From assembly GCA_014800895.1 (NCBI GenBank), contig JAAVFG010000043.1:1-36925 (forward strand): DNA of 36,925 nt, read 5' to 3'. Position 1 is the stretch's first letter; each line of letters opens with the position of its first letter. Made by a program: the position numbers and the translations under genes. Source of the DNA: Bacteroidales bacterium. GTDB taxonomy: Bacteria; Bacteroidota; Bacteroidia; Bacteroidales; Muribaculaceae. The notes under the pieces were generated by a model. That model was not told the origin of the DNA. It saw only the letters and a list, made by a program, of their open reading frames with translations, and did no database searches. Shown here in pieces: positions 13,590 through 22,282 of this stretch.

Positions 13590-14702
13590 ATGACAGCAAA
13601 AAAGAGATACGATTATTTGATAGTTGGAGCTGGATTGTTCGGCTCTACATTTGCATATCTTGCATCCAAAGCAGGAAAGAGATGTCTTGTGATTGATAAG
13701 AGGTCTCATCCCGGTGGAAACTGCCATTCTGAGGATATTCTTGGAATTAACGTGCATTTGTATGGTCCACATATATTTCATACCTCTAACAAAGAAACTT
13801 GGAAATTCGTAGATTCTTTGAGCCCTATGAAGCCTTTCTTTAATCAACCAATCGCACGTTATCGCGGAGAGCAATTCAATCTTCCTTTTAATATGAATAC
13901 ATTCAGGCAGATATATGGAAATCTCTCTGTATGTGAAATTAAGAAGAGAATAGATACGGATAGGGTAGTATCTCAAAATGTCAATAATCTTGAGGAGTAT
14001 GCGCTTTCCACAGTAGGAGTCTCAATCTACGAAAAGCTTATAAAGGGCTATACAGAGAAGCAATGGGGGAGACCATGTAAAGAGCTTCCAGCATCCTTCG
14101 TTAAGAGATTGCCGTTAAGAATGTCGTATGATAACTTGTATTTCTCTGATCAATATCAAGGAGTACCTGAAAAAGGGTATGGTCATCTATTTAGTAAGCT
14201 TCTTGAAAATTGTGATGTGGTATTGAACTGCGATTATCTTGAAAATATCGGAAGTCTAAAAGAGATGGCATATAAGATACTATATACAGGTAGACTTGAC
14301 AAGCTATTTGGAGAATCTAATCTTGAATTCCGTGGTCTTAGATTTGTCAACAAGATAATAGATTTTGATGAGACGCAGGGTTGCGCTGTCGTGAATTACA
14401 CCGATAGTTCAGTGCCTTATACAAGGACAACAGAGCATCTCTATTTCAACCCTCCGGAAAATCCTGATATATCAGTAATCACATACGAATATCCGATAGA
14501 GTGTATACATCAAGACGATGTTGAATGTTATCCGGTCCTCACTGAAAATAATAAGATAATACAGAGTAAGCTCCTCATGCGAGCCAAAGCTGAGAGGAGT
14601 ATGATATTTGGAGGGAGATTGGCTGATTATCAATATTTCAACATGGACACCACTATAGAAAAAGCAATTGATTTATGGAAAAAAGAGCAGAGAAACGTAT
14701 AG
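13590..14702 (+). CDS. glf: UDP-galactopyranose mutase
   Basis: At 370 aa it has the normal length and the flavin-binding start YLIVGAGLFGSTFAYLASKAGKRCLVIDKRSHPGGN, with GxGxxG at 13-18. It also has family segments such as YGPHIFHTSN, FNLPFNMNTFRQIYG, LIKGYTEKQWGRPC, RLPLRMSYDNLYFSDQYQGVPEKGY and the C-terminal FGGRLADYQYFNMDTTIEKAI. UGM converts UDP-galactopyranose to UDP-galactofuranose using reduced FAD. It is first in an overlapping operon with a glycosyltransferase, so it probably supplies a special sugar donor. In bacteria it usually serves surface glycans, so a phage-surface or host-surface role remains possible. Confidence 0.9.
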   Translation: MTAKKRYDYLIVGAGLFGSTFAYLASKAGKRCLVIDKRSHPGGNCHSEDILGINVHLYGPHIFHTSNKETWKFVDSLSPMKPFFNQPIARYRGEQFNLPFNMNTFRQIYGNLSVCEIKKRIDTDRVVSQNVNNLEEYALSTVGVSIYEKLIKGYTEKQWGRPCKELPASFVKRLPLRMSYDNLYFSDQYQGVPEKGYGHLFSKLLENCDVVLNCDYLENIGSLKEMAYKILYTGRLDKLFGESNLEFRGLRFVNKIIDFDETQGCAVVNYTDSSVPYTRTTEHLYFNPPENPDISVITYEYPIECIHQDDVECYPVLTENNKIIQSKLLMRAKAERSMIFGGRLADYQYFNMDTTIEKAIDLWKKEQRNV

Positions 14703-15292
14703 AGGTAGTAGAGCTTACTGCGTCAGAGCTTAAGGATCGTCTTGGGAATCCACGAAAATGCTCAAGGAAAAAGAGAGAGGAATTGAAGCATTCTCTTGAG
14801 ATGTTCGGAGATTTCGGTATAATTGTAGTTGACCATGAAAACAATATCATCAGCGGACATCAGAGAATTGCAGCCATGATAGCATCCGGGAATGGAGATG
14901 ATAAAGTATTATGCAAGCGACTTATAGGCTATACCAATGCTGAGCTTAAAGCCATCAACATTAAGGCCAATACTCATGCAGGAGACTGGGATCTCGGCAA
15001 GCTCGCTGAGTGGACAGCAGATTTGAATCTCAATCTCGGACTTGACCTCCCGGCGAAGGATCCAAATGAGGATGTGAAGATACGTGACATGGAGCTCATT
15101 GGATACGAAGGTTATGACTTCGTTATGATAGTTTGCAAAACTGAGCCTGATTATTTGAAGTTGATCAGAGACCTTGGACTTGAAGGTAAGAAGGTCTTGA
15201 TGTGTAATAAAAAGAATGGTGAAAGAAAAATAAAGGCAAGAGCCATATGGTATAATGATTTGGAAATCACTCCTAAAGCTAAAAGTAAATGA
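14675..15292 (+). CDS. ParB/sulfiredoxin-fold protein
   Basis: The start at 14675 overlaps the UGM gene by 28 bases. The 205-aa protein has the ParB N-terminal fold: VELTASELKDRLGNPRKCSRKKREELKHSLEMFGDFGIIVVDHENNIISGHQRIAAM, with GHQR at 61-64. It lacks a clear HTH partition domain. After the domain comes NAELKAINIKANTHAGDWDLGKLAEW, typical of phage ParB-like proteins found next to DNA-modifying enzymes. In such phages the fold may act as a nuclease, a DNA-binding factor or a kinase-like ATP/CTP user. Here it probably binds DNA or assists modification. Confidence 0.8.
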   Translation: MEKRAEKRIEVVELTASELKDRLGNPRKCSRKKREELKHSLEMFGDFGIIVVDHENNIISGHQRIAAMIASGNGDDKVLCKRLIGYTNAELKAINIKANTHAGDWDLGKLAEWTADLNLNLGLDLPAKDPNEDVKIRDMELIGYEGYDFVMIVCKTEPDYLKLIRDLGLEGKKVLMCNKKNGERKIKARAIWYNDLEITPKAKSK

Positions 15293-16317
15293 AAGAATTC
15301 AGCGTATTATTGACATGCTGCGGGAATCATATCAGTGAAAGAATCCGCAATCTGAAAGAAAATGAGGATGGAGTCAATGTTAGGGTATATGCATGTAATA
15401 GCCATGAAGATAATCTCCCGTTTGGGTGTGATGTGGAAGGATGCTTCGTTGTGCCTGCTATTCATGAACCTGACTATATTGAGACTGTTATCAGGATATG
15501 TGAAGAAAATTGCATTGATATAATTATTCCCACTGTAACTTTGGAGTTGGAGTTTATGGCAGAACATAGAGAGGACTTTGAGAAGCGTGGGATAAAGGTT
15601 TCCATCGCCTCTCCTGAGGCTATAAGAATATCCAATAACAAACTATTCCTTTATGATAGGTACTCATCTCTAATGCCTCCTACTATAGCCACAAAGGACT
15701 TTCATGATCTCCTATCATTCAGATCCAGGATAGCTTCAGGGCACAAGCTATGTGTAAAATTGCAGGACCACTGTGGAGGTAACGGGTTTGCCATACTTGA
15801 CGAAGACAAGGCAAAAGATATGACTTATTTCAACAGGAAGTATGATAACCAGTATGTTTCATACGAAGAAATGGAACGTATAATGCACAGACTTGACAAG
15901 CCGATTCTTCTACAGGAATATATAGAAGGGAATGACTATTCAGTATCGGTGCTTGCAGATGATGGGAAAGTCATGCATATCTGTGGCTATGCGGGCTACG
16001 CTATTGAGCATGGAGCTATCGAATATGGAGAGATAATGTATAATCCCAAGGCCTATGAGATTGCAAAAATGATATGCGAGGACTTATGTCTTGACGGTAA
16101 TGCATGTTTTGATTTCAGAATCTCGCCAAATGGGGATGTATATCTTCTTGAAGTTAATCCACGAGTGAACGCATCTCTCCCTTTTGTCGCAGAGGCAGGT
16201 ATCAATATGCTCTATCTGCGATGTAAGAGGCTTCTCGGTGAATTTGATGAGAGTCCCAAAAGAATACAGTATGGTCTGAAAATGAAAAAGTATCATGAGT
16301 CAAGGTATTTCCTTTAA
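15289..16317 (+). CDS. ATP-grasp carboxylate-amine ligase
   Basis: This 342-aa protein, joined by ATGA, has an N-terminal Rossmann-like part (about 1-110, DIIIPTVTLELEFMAEHRE). The ATP-grasp fold follows: KLCVKLQDHCGGNGFAIL (lysine and Gly-rich loop, about 157-174), LLQEYIEGNDYSVSVLADDGK (about 204-224) and CFDFRISPNGDVYLLEVNPRVNASLPFV (about 267-295, metal-binding E and N). It resembles the CarB/PylC-like group, which joins a carboxylate to an amine through an acyl phosphate. The substrate is unknown; amino acid attachment to a sugar or base is my inference from the neighbours. Confidence 0.8.
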   Translation: MKEFSVLLTCCGNHISERIRNLKENEDGVNVRVYACNSHEDNLPFGCDVEGCFVVPAIHEPDYIETVIRICEENCIDIIIPTVTLELEFMAEHREDFEKRGIKVSIASPEAIRISNNKLFLYDRYSSLMPPTIATKDFHDLLSFRSRIASGHKLCVKLQDHCGGNGFAILDEDKAKDMTYFNRKYDNQYVSYEEMERIMHRLDKPILLQEYIEGNDYSVSVLADDGKVMHICGYAGYAIEHGAIEYGEIMYNPKAYEIAKMICEDLCLDGNACFDFRISPNGDVYLLEVNPRVNASLPFVAEAGINMLYLRCKRLLGEFDESPKRIQYGLKMKKYHESRYFL

Positions 16318-17044
16318 CATCTATGTGATGAGCTATAGGCGAGCTTACAAAATCATGACAAAAGATCTTGTTGATTATTGTACATATGTTGTCAGGGAAG
16401 AGGAGGCAGATGCTTACAGAAATGCAGGAGTCAATAATCTCTTGGTTATACCAACCGGAGCGACGACATCAACAGGGTGTAGAATCTTTAATTGGGTGAC
16501 AACCTTTTTTTGGATTATTGAAAATACTCCTGAAGATGTAATATGTGTTCTTGACGATGATATAAAGAATTTTTTCTATCGAACTGATAGATTGGTCAAC
16601 ATATCAAAGGATGTTCCTAATCCCAAGGATATTGTCACTTCCGAAATAGAAAGGATAGCTCAGTTATTAGTTGATCTCAATCTTGGATTTGCATGTGATA
16701 ACCCCTCCATGGCGCTTTATTCCTATACTTCTGAATTTGAATTCAAGTGTACTCCTGCTGGGATTAGATGGATAAATAAGGGAGCCTTCAAGGCAGTCTG
16801 TCGTCCAGAGGATGATGCCGCTTCTGACGTAGATATTGTTATGCAGGAACTCCTAAGAAACAGGATAATCCTTAATCCAAGATATTTCTGTGGAGAAAAT
16901 CTCATGTATAATAATAAAGGAGGATCGGATGAGATAAATATGGAAGCCAACAATCAGTATATTCTTGCCATGAAGAATAAATGGGGGAAATACTTCAATT
17001 TCGACCATAAGCGTAATATCGTCAAAATCAACGTAAAAAGATGA
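16295..17044 (+). CDS. TET-associated (TAGT / base J-type) glycosyltransferase
   Basis: The 249-aa protein overlaps the ATP-grasp gene by 23 bases. It starts with NIYVMSYRRAYKIMTKDLVDYCTYVVREEEADAY and has a GT-A nucleotide-sugar motif VICVLDDDIKNFF (DDD 87-89), then CRPEDDAASDVDIVMQELLRNRIIL (EDD 172-174). This layout resembles the TAGT family, described computationally in phages beside TET/JBP enzymes and related to the base J glucosyltransferase and GREB1. It transfers sugars to modified DNA bases in that family. No TET/JBP gene is visible here, so the acceptor is unclear. Confidence 0.7.
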   Translation: MSQGISFNIYVMSYRRAYKIMTKDLVDYCTYVVREEEADAYRNAGVNNLLVIPTGATTSTGCRIFNWVTTFFWIIENTPEDVICVLDDDIKNFFYRTDRLVNISKDVPNPKDIVTSEIERIAQLLVDLNLGFACDNPSMALYSYTSEFEFKCTPAGIRWINKGAFKAVCRPEDDAASDVDIVMQELLRNRIILNPRYFCGENLMYNNKGGSDEINMEANNQYILAMKNKWGKYFNFDHKRNIVKINVKR

Positions 17045-18123
17045 TACAACCTACTCCATATTACCTCGCAGATCCAAACGTCTTTATATCGAACTCAGAG
17101 AGGCTTACACAAGTCATCAAAGCTTATTACTCCAACTACAATCTGTCGTATAGCTTCAAGACCAACTATTATGATGGTTTCCTCAGGACGGCGAAGGCGA
17201 TAGGATTGCTTGCTGAGGTCGTTTCAGTCCATGAATATGAATTGGCAAAGAGTTGTGGATTCACCGAGAAGGATATTATCTGGAATGGTGTCCTCCCATC
17301 AGAAGTGAAGTTGAGTGTGATTGAGAATGGTGGAATAGTGAACGTAGATAATTTCACCGAACTCTATAATCTTATGGAAGTGTGGTTTGAGAACCATCAT
17401 GAGCCTCTTCCGATAGGTTTGAGGTTTGAGATTCCTCAGCTGACAAATGGCAAGTCAAGATTCGGCTTCCATGAATCTGATTTTGATGAGTTTGGATCTA
17501 TCATAAACGCCAATAAAATAAATGTTCGCTGTGTCCATTCTCATACGAGCAATGCCCGTGACCTCGGCTCCTTCAAGCAAAGAATCGAATATATGGTGAA
17601 TCTTGCCAGAATGTTCAATTCCAAGATAGTTGATATTGGTGGCAATATGTATGGTCCTATGCATCCTGATTTCGCCCGACAATATGATTCATCCATCCCG
17701 TCTCTTGAAGACTATGGTATGGTGATAGGTAAAAAGATGAAGGAACTTGTCCCTAATGAGGATATAATTTTGGTGACTGAAAATGGAACAGCCTTAGTTG
17801 GAAACGCGATGGATCTTGTAGCCAAAGTCATTAAAAGAAATGATACGAAAGGGGCTGTCAGATTTACGCTTAATTGTAATTGTTATGATGTAGGATTCTC
17901 ATGTAACCACAAGAATCCGGTCATAGAGACATCCTCTGATTCATCAGATGTTGAGAATGCTGTAATCTACGGATGCACTTGTCTTGAGAGAGATATTATC
18001 CATAGATGTTTCTCAGGTAAAATGGATGTAGGCGATATTGTGACCATAAAGAATGTAGGCGCATATTCTCTTAATGTGTCTAACAACTTCATATCTCCTG
18101 TTCCTTACATTGTAAATAAATGA
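17041..18123 (+). CDS. PLP-dependent decarboxylase, diaminopimelate decarboxylase-like
   Basis: The 360-aa protein is joined by ATGA to the glycosyltransferase. It shows the fold III decarboxylase pattern: YSFKTN with the probable PLP Lys40, VRCVHSHTSN (His of the ring-stacking motif), VDIGGNMYGP (the DIGGG phosphate loop), VTENGTALVGNA (equivalent of EPGRALV), YGCTCLERDII and VGAYSLN near the C-terminus. These enzymes remove a carboxyl group from diaminopimelate, ornithine or similar amino acids, giving an amine. In this operon it may produce or tailor an amine that the ATP-grasp enzyme joins. The altered EPGR motif (ENGT) suggests a changed substrate. Confidence 0.8.
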   Translation: MIQPTPYYLADPNVFISNSERLTQVIKAYYSNYNLSYSFKTNYYDGFLRTAKAIGLLAEVVSVHEYELAKSCGFTEKDIIWNGVLPSEVKLSVIENGGIVNVDNFTELYNLMEVWFENHHEPLPIGLRFEIPQLTNGKSRFGFHESDFDEFGSIINANKINVRCVHSHTSNARDLGSFKQRIEYMVNLARMFNSKIVDIGGNMYGPMHPDFARQYDSSIPSLEDYGMVIGKKMKELVPNEDIILVTENGTALVGNAMDLVAKVIKRNDTKGAVRFTLNCNCYDVGFSCNHKNPVIETSSDSSDVENAVIYGCTCLERDIIHRCFSGKMDVGDIVTIKNVGAYSLNVSNNFISPVPYIVNK

Positions 18124-18139
18124 AAATCAATTAATTATG

Positions 18140-18171
18140 TTTGGAAATATTAGATTTTTTCATTATCTTTA
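18140..18171 (+). promoter_or_regulatory. Internal promoter of the second modification unit
   Basis: TTTG (18140-18143), 20 nt, then TATCTTTA (18164-18171) followed by C. This is the TAnnTTTAC variant also seen at 9762 and 11797. The palindromic TATTT-N7-AAATA element is absent, so this unit may be timed differently from the UGM operon. Confidence 0.65.
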
Positions 18172-18198
18172 CATAATTAAATAATACCTGAATTATAT

Positions 18199-19209
18199 AT
18201 GGGAAAAGAGCAAGCGAGGAGTCGCAACGGGCACTCCATTTTTGAAATATCCTCCCTCATTCAGAAGGCACTCCGGCGCTCTGATGCAAGGATGGCTCTT
18301 TATTCAGCAGCAGAGATGTTGCCGAAATACAGGAACTATCTCTGGAAGAGATTGCTTACGGTTTCTACAGAGGACTGCCATGATATGGTGACACACAAAG
18401 TAGTTGCACTACACGACAAGGACAGGTGTGGAGCTAATGGATATGACAACTCCATTATCGAGGAAGCCTTGAGTATTTTGCTCAATGCCTCTAAGAATAG
18501 GGATGGGGATTATTATGCCTGTAATATCTTCAATTCACGTGATAAGCGAAATCTTGAAGATAAATATGGTATTGAGAATTTTGATCCACTGTCAGCCACT
18601 AAAAACGGTCATAATTGCTATTATCTTAGAGATGTATTTAATCGAGCTATCGATATTCTTGATTATGATAATGCAGGCTATGCGGCGAACGAGATAAAGG
18701 TCTACTATCCTAAGTTCTGTTGGGACATGATAGTAAGTAAGGCTGTCTCTTTAGGCTATCCCCAACTCACAAAAGAGGTCGTCGCTCTAAAGGAAGCCGA
18801 CCATTTTACATCCTATGACAATACGTTGCTGTTTAGATCGAAGGCAATAGTCTTGATGTTGAAGGCTGTAAAAGACGGAGGTATCAGTAATCTTTTGGAT
18901 GATGATATAAGAGATGAGTATGTCTCCCTATCTGATGCTGATGTAGAACGTCTGCGATTGCCTGAATATGTCTATGATTGCCACACGTATATTGGTAAAG
19001 CGAGAGGAAAGACAAAACGAGAGTTTGTCGTCACAGAACAGAATGTGTTGACCCCATTCAAGAAAGGGATGTTTGACAATGCCTCATGGGAAAGATTCTT
19101 CTATATGTGTGCCAATGGATTCTGGACAAAAGAATATACTCCACATCCAGGGGAAGAGAGAATAAAAGAAATAGAAAATAACCAACCAAAATCACTATTC
19201 GATCTATGA
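18199..19209 (+). CDS. Protein with duplicated RarA/MgsA C-terminal-like helical domains
   Basis: The 336-aa protein begins after a hydrophilic start with HSIFEISSLIQKALRRSDARMALYSAAEML and LWKRLLTVSTEDCHDM (about 12-65). This resembles the C-terminal tetramerisation/collar domain of RarA/MgsA AAA+ proteins (pattern HYDLISALHKSVRGSxPDAALYW...IASEDVG). A second related segment lies at about 147-240 (YLRDVFNRAIDILDYDNAGYAANEI, CWDMIVSKAVSLGYP). The AAA+ ATPase core is missing. In phages such standalone domains are of unknown role; DNA or clamp-loader interaction is plausible. It forms ATGA with the next gene. Confidence 0.6.
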   Translation: MGKEQARSRNGHSIFEISSLIQKALRRSDARMALYSAAEMLPKYRNYLWKRLLTVSTEDCHDMVTHKVVALHDKDRCGANGYDNSIIEEALSILLNASKNRDGDYYACNIFNSRDKRNLEDKYGIENFDPLSATKNGHNCYYLRDVFNRAIDILDYDNAGYAANEIKVYYPKFCWDMIVSKAVSLGYPQLTKEVVALKEADHFTSYDNTLLFRSKAIVLMLKAVKDGGISNLLDDDIRDEYVSLSDADVERLRLPEYVYDCHTYIGKARGKTKREFVVTEQNVLTPFKKGMFDNASWERFFYMCANGFWTKEYTPHPGEERIKEIENNQPKSLFDL

Positions 19210-20390
19210 ATTATAATGAAGTGCCTCGTAACACTCTTGAAAGCGATGAGTGCTACGACAAGCGAAAAGGGTATGTCCTGCAGTATATGCTTCCACGCAT
19301 GGAAGTGAATGACAATGCTGTCCCAACCAAGATGAGAAATGCTGTCACTCCGACAGAAGAAGAAATGAAGGATGTAGAAGCCTTCTGGAGATGGATCCTT
19401 AACTCTCACATGGATTTACTGAACATGGACTATTTCAGCATTTACAATGCGGTTGAAAAGGATAAATCTAAGTTGAAGTACTATATCCCTGATAGTTTCT
19501 TCTATGCTTTCATTGATGAATGGCTCACTCATCCCAAGCGCTCCACCCCTGTAGACGATAAGCAGTTATACAAATATCTGTTCGCCGGTGTGAAGACTAC
19601 TGAGGTCGTCGCCCGTAAAGCCGGAGATAATTTCTTCGATGGAGATTTCAATCCCATTGGAGTTCGAGAATTTCTTGAGCTGTGTAAGGATGCCGGAGAA
19701 GTTGTCGCTAAGGCATCTATTTCCTCATACGGAGGTCATGCAGTAAAGTTCTTTGACCTTAGCAAAGACAGCGAGGAACAGTTGCTTGCTTATATCAACA
19801 AGCCGCCATACTTCTACACTCAGCCGTATGGCACAGAGTATGTGATAGAAAGAGTTATCAAGCAGCATCCTGAAATGGCGGCATTCAATCCCTCATCTGT
19901 AAACACGATACGTATCATGACGATGATATGGGAAGGTAAGTGCATACCGTTATCTTCTGTTCTTAGAATGGGCGTTAATGGAAGTCGTGTGGACAACTGT
20001 TCAAGTGGAGGGATTGTTGCCGGCATTGATCGTGAGACTGGCACTGTCAAGCCTGTGGCATACAATGCTAATGGGGATAGATTTCTCAGCCATCCTCAGA
20101 CTGGAGAATTCGGTCATAAGATGATTACAAACTGGGAAGAGGTACTCAAAGCAGTTGAAAAGCTTGCATGGCGCTTCTCAGGTATTTCTCAACTCATCTC
20201 TTGGGATGTAGCAATTGACGAAAATGGTAATCCTGTCATTATCGAGATGAATATCTCCTATGGGGAGCTTGATTTCCATCAGTATTGCAATGGTCCTATC
20301 TTTGGAGACCTGACACCTGAAATCCTGAAGAAGTTCAAGTACAAGAGCTATTCCTATAACGCCTTTATTGGCAATATAGGAATTTATTAG
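19206..20390 (+). CDS. Sugar-transfer-associated ATP-grasp enzyme
   Basis: The 394-aa protein has the ATPgrasp_ST pattern: NPSSVNTIRIMTM (about 235-247), LSSVLRMGVNGSRVDNCSSGGIVAGID, HPQTG, then SWDVAIDENGNPVIIEMNISYGE (about 336-358) with the metal-binding acidic residues. This family is linked to capsule, lipopolysaccharide and sugar-modification clusters, where it is thought to add amino acids or other groups to sugars. It is coupled to the RarA-like gene and ends 22 bases before the small terminase gene, so the modification and packaging genes are probably co-transcribed. It could decorate the transferred sugar. Confidence 0.8.
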   Translation: MNYNEVPRNTLESDECYDKRKGYVLQYMLPRMEVNDNAVPTKMRNAVTPTEEEMKDVEAFWRWILNSHMDLLNMDYFSIYNAVEKDKSKLKYYIPDSFFYAFIDEWLTHPKRSTPVDDKQLYKYLFAGVKTTEVVARKAGDNFFDGDFNPIGVREFLELCKDAGEVVAKASISSYGGHAVKFFDLSKDSEEQLLAYINKPPYFYTQPYGTEYVIERVIKQHPEMAAFNPSSVNTIRIMTMIWEGKCIPLSSVLRMGVNGSRVDNCSSGGIVAGIDRETGTVKPVAYNANGDRFLSHPQTGEFGHKMITNWEEVLKAVEKLAWRFSGISQLISWDVAIDENGNPVIIEMNISYGELDFHQYCNGPIFGDLTPEILKKFKYKSYSYNAFIGNIGIY

Positions 20391-20412
20391 CAGTAAAATA
20401 TAAGATGTCGAT

Positions 20413-20754
20413 ATGAGAAAGGCACACTTGAAAAAAGCCTTCCTCCAGCACTTCAAAAATGGGAAGGGTATCGTGAGTTATGCTTGTGAAATGACAGGCA
20501 TAACTCGCGAGACTTACCGACAATGGAAACTTAAAGATCCAAAGTTTAAAGAATCGTGTGAGGAAGTTGCGGAAACAACTCTTGATATAGTGGAGAGTAA
20601 ACTGCTTAAGAAGATCAACGAAGAGGATCTCACTGCTATCATCTTCTACCTTAAGACAAAGGGTAAGCATAGAGGATATGTAGAGCGTGTTGAAAACAAT
20701 GTCTCAGTCAATCCCTTCGAAGATCTTATGATGTCTATCCCGGATGATGAATAA
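20413..20754 (+). CDS. terS: Terminase small subunit
   Basis: The 113-aa protein has an N-terminal helix-turn-helix (KKAFLQHFKNGKGIVSYACEMTGITRETYRQWKLKDPKF) followed by a long oligomerisation helix and a C-terminal acidic tail (PFEDLMMSIPDDE). This is the usual layout of small terminases, which bind the phage packaging site and recruit the large subunit. The stop overlaps the large subunit start, and the order fits. Confidence 0.85.
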   Translation: MRKAHLKKAFLQHFKNGKGIVSYACEMTGITRETYRQWKLKDPKFKESCEEVAETTLDIVESKLLKKINEEDLTAIIFYLKTKGKHRGYVERVENNVSVNPFEDLMMSIPDDE

Positions 20755-22261
20755 AGATACCAAGGCTCAAAAGCGTATGAAGTTATGGCGGGAGGACTGG
20801 TGTCTTTTCGCCAAAGATGTTCTGCACGCTCGTCTCGATGAGGAGCAGAAGGCTATTCTCCGTGCCGTGCAGACTGAGAAAATGGTTGCAGTTGCATCAG
20901 GCACCGCTCGTGGCAAGGATTATATCGCAGCCGTTGCTGCAGTGTGCTTTATGTATCTAACTCCCCGATGGGATAAAGCCGGCAACCTTGTGAAGAATAC
21001 CAAGGTTGCGATGACTGCTCCTACCGACCGTCAGGTTGGTAACATCATGGTGCCAGAGGTGAGAAGATTGTACCGTAAGGCTGCATGCTTACCTGGTAGG
21101 CTCGTAGGACATGACATACGCACCAGATACGAAGAATGGTTTCTAACCGGATTCAAAGCCGGAGATGACAATCAGGAGGCGTGGTCTGGCTTCCATGCAG
21201 TAAACACTATGTTCGTAGTAACGGAGGCATCCGGTATATCTGAAATCACATACGCTGCCATTGAGGGTAACCTGCAGGGAAATTCTCGTCTTCTCTTGGT
21301 ATTCAATCCCAATACAATCACAGGCTATGCTGCAAAGGCTATGAAGTCGAGCCGATTCAAGAGATTCCGGCTCAGCTCTCTTAATGCCGAGAATGTAAAG
21401 AGAAGGAGAGAGATCATTCCGGGTCAGGTCAACTACGAATGGGTTAAGGATAAAGTGGAGACATGGTGCTCACCGATACAGGAGTGTGACTACAACGAGG
21501 GAGAAGGGGATTTCGAGTGGGAGGGTAAGTGGTATCGTCCGAATGATCTTTTCAGAGTCAAGGTGCTTGGTATGTTCCCGAAAGTGTCAGAAGATTGTCT
21601 TATCCCTTACGAGTGGCTTGAACTCGCATTCAACCGCTGGAGAGAATTGAATGCTCAGGGATTCAGGACGGCAAAATCATGCAAGCTCGGAATAGATGTG
21701 GCAGGTATGGGGCGTGACAGCTCAATATTGGTCCCTCGGTTCGGCAACTGGATTCCTGAAATTATATCCCATCATTCCGGAGGTAAAGCCGACCACATGC
21801 ACGTTGCCGGCATGGCTGTGCAATATCTTAGAATGAAAGACGCATCTGGATATATTGATACTATCGGTGAAGGAGCTGGAACGTTCTCTCGTCTTAGAGA
21901 ATTAGGTTATGATAATGCCTATTCGTGTAAATTCTCATACGGAGCTGAGAACCTTCATGATGTAACTGGGCAGTACACTTTCGCCAATATGAAGGCGTTC
22001 CTGTATTGGTCCATTAGAGACTGGCTCGATCCTAAGAATAACTTTCAGCCGGCTATTCCTCCGAATGATGCACTTATGGAGGAGGCTACAGAAATCAAAT
22101 GGTTCTTTCAGAGTAACGGTTCCATTGCTATTGAGAAGAAGGAAGAGACTAAGAAGCGGCTGAAACGCTCTCCTGATACGTTTGATGCGCTTGCCAATAC
22201 CTTCTTTCCTTACAACTATAGAAACGTGACAGAGAAGGAAATCTTCTCTCAATTCCTGTAA
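20744..22261 (+). CDS. terL: Terminase large subunit
   Basis: The 505-aa packaging motor has an N-terminal ATPase with Walker A-like VASGTARGKDY (about 50-60), the segment TKVAMTAPTDRQVGNIM and Walker B MFVVTEASGI. It also has a C-terminal RNase H-like nuclease with LGIDVAGMGRDSSILVPR, IDTIGEGAGTF and a late acidic residue in SPDTFDALANTFFPY. It hydrolyses ATP to fill the head through the portal and cuts the concatemer. An upstream ATG pair (20744, 20747) gives equivalent starts. The Walker B carries TEA instead of the common DEA. Confidence 0.9.
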   Translation: MMNKDTKAQKRMKLWREDWCLFAKDVLHARLDEEQKAILRAVQTEKMVAVASGTARGKDYIAAVAAVCFMYLTPRWDKAGNLVKNTKVAMTAPTDRQVGNIMVPEVRRLYRKAACLPGRLVGHDIRTRYEEWFLTGFKAGDDNQEAWSGFHAVNTMFVVTEASGISEITYAAIEGNLQGNSRLLLVFNPNTITGYAAKAMKSSRFKRFRLSSLNAENVKRRREIIPGQVNYEWVKDKVETWCSPIQECDYNEGEGDFEWEGKWYRPNDLFRVKVLGMFPKVSEDCLIPYEWLELAFNRWRELNAQGFRTAKSCKLGIDVAGMGRDSSILVPRFGNWIPEIISHHSGGKADHMHVAGMAVQYLRMKDASGYIDTIGEGAGTFSRLRELGYDNAYSCKFSYGAENLHDVTGQYTFANMKAFLYWSIRDWLDPKNNFQPAIPPNDALMEEATEIKWFFQSNGSIAIEKKEETKKRLKRSPDTFDALANTFFPYNYRNVTEKEIFSQFL

Positions 22262-22282
22262 TCTATAAATAGGTTTAATAAA

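Noticed and set aside
18199..19209. Complete RarA/MgsA ATPase
   Set aside because: No Walker A or B motif is present; only the C-terminal helical type is seen.
13590..20390. Host capsule or surface-glycan genes captured in the window
   Set aside because: Genes overlap each other and flow into terminase genes, and the set includes ParB-like, RarA-like and TAGT-like proteins that are not usual in capsule loci; the idea is not fully excluded.
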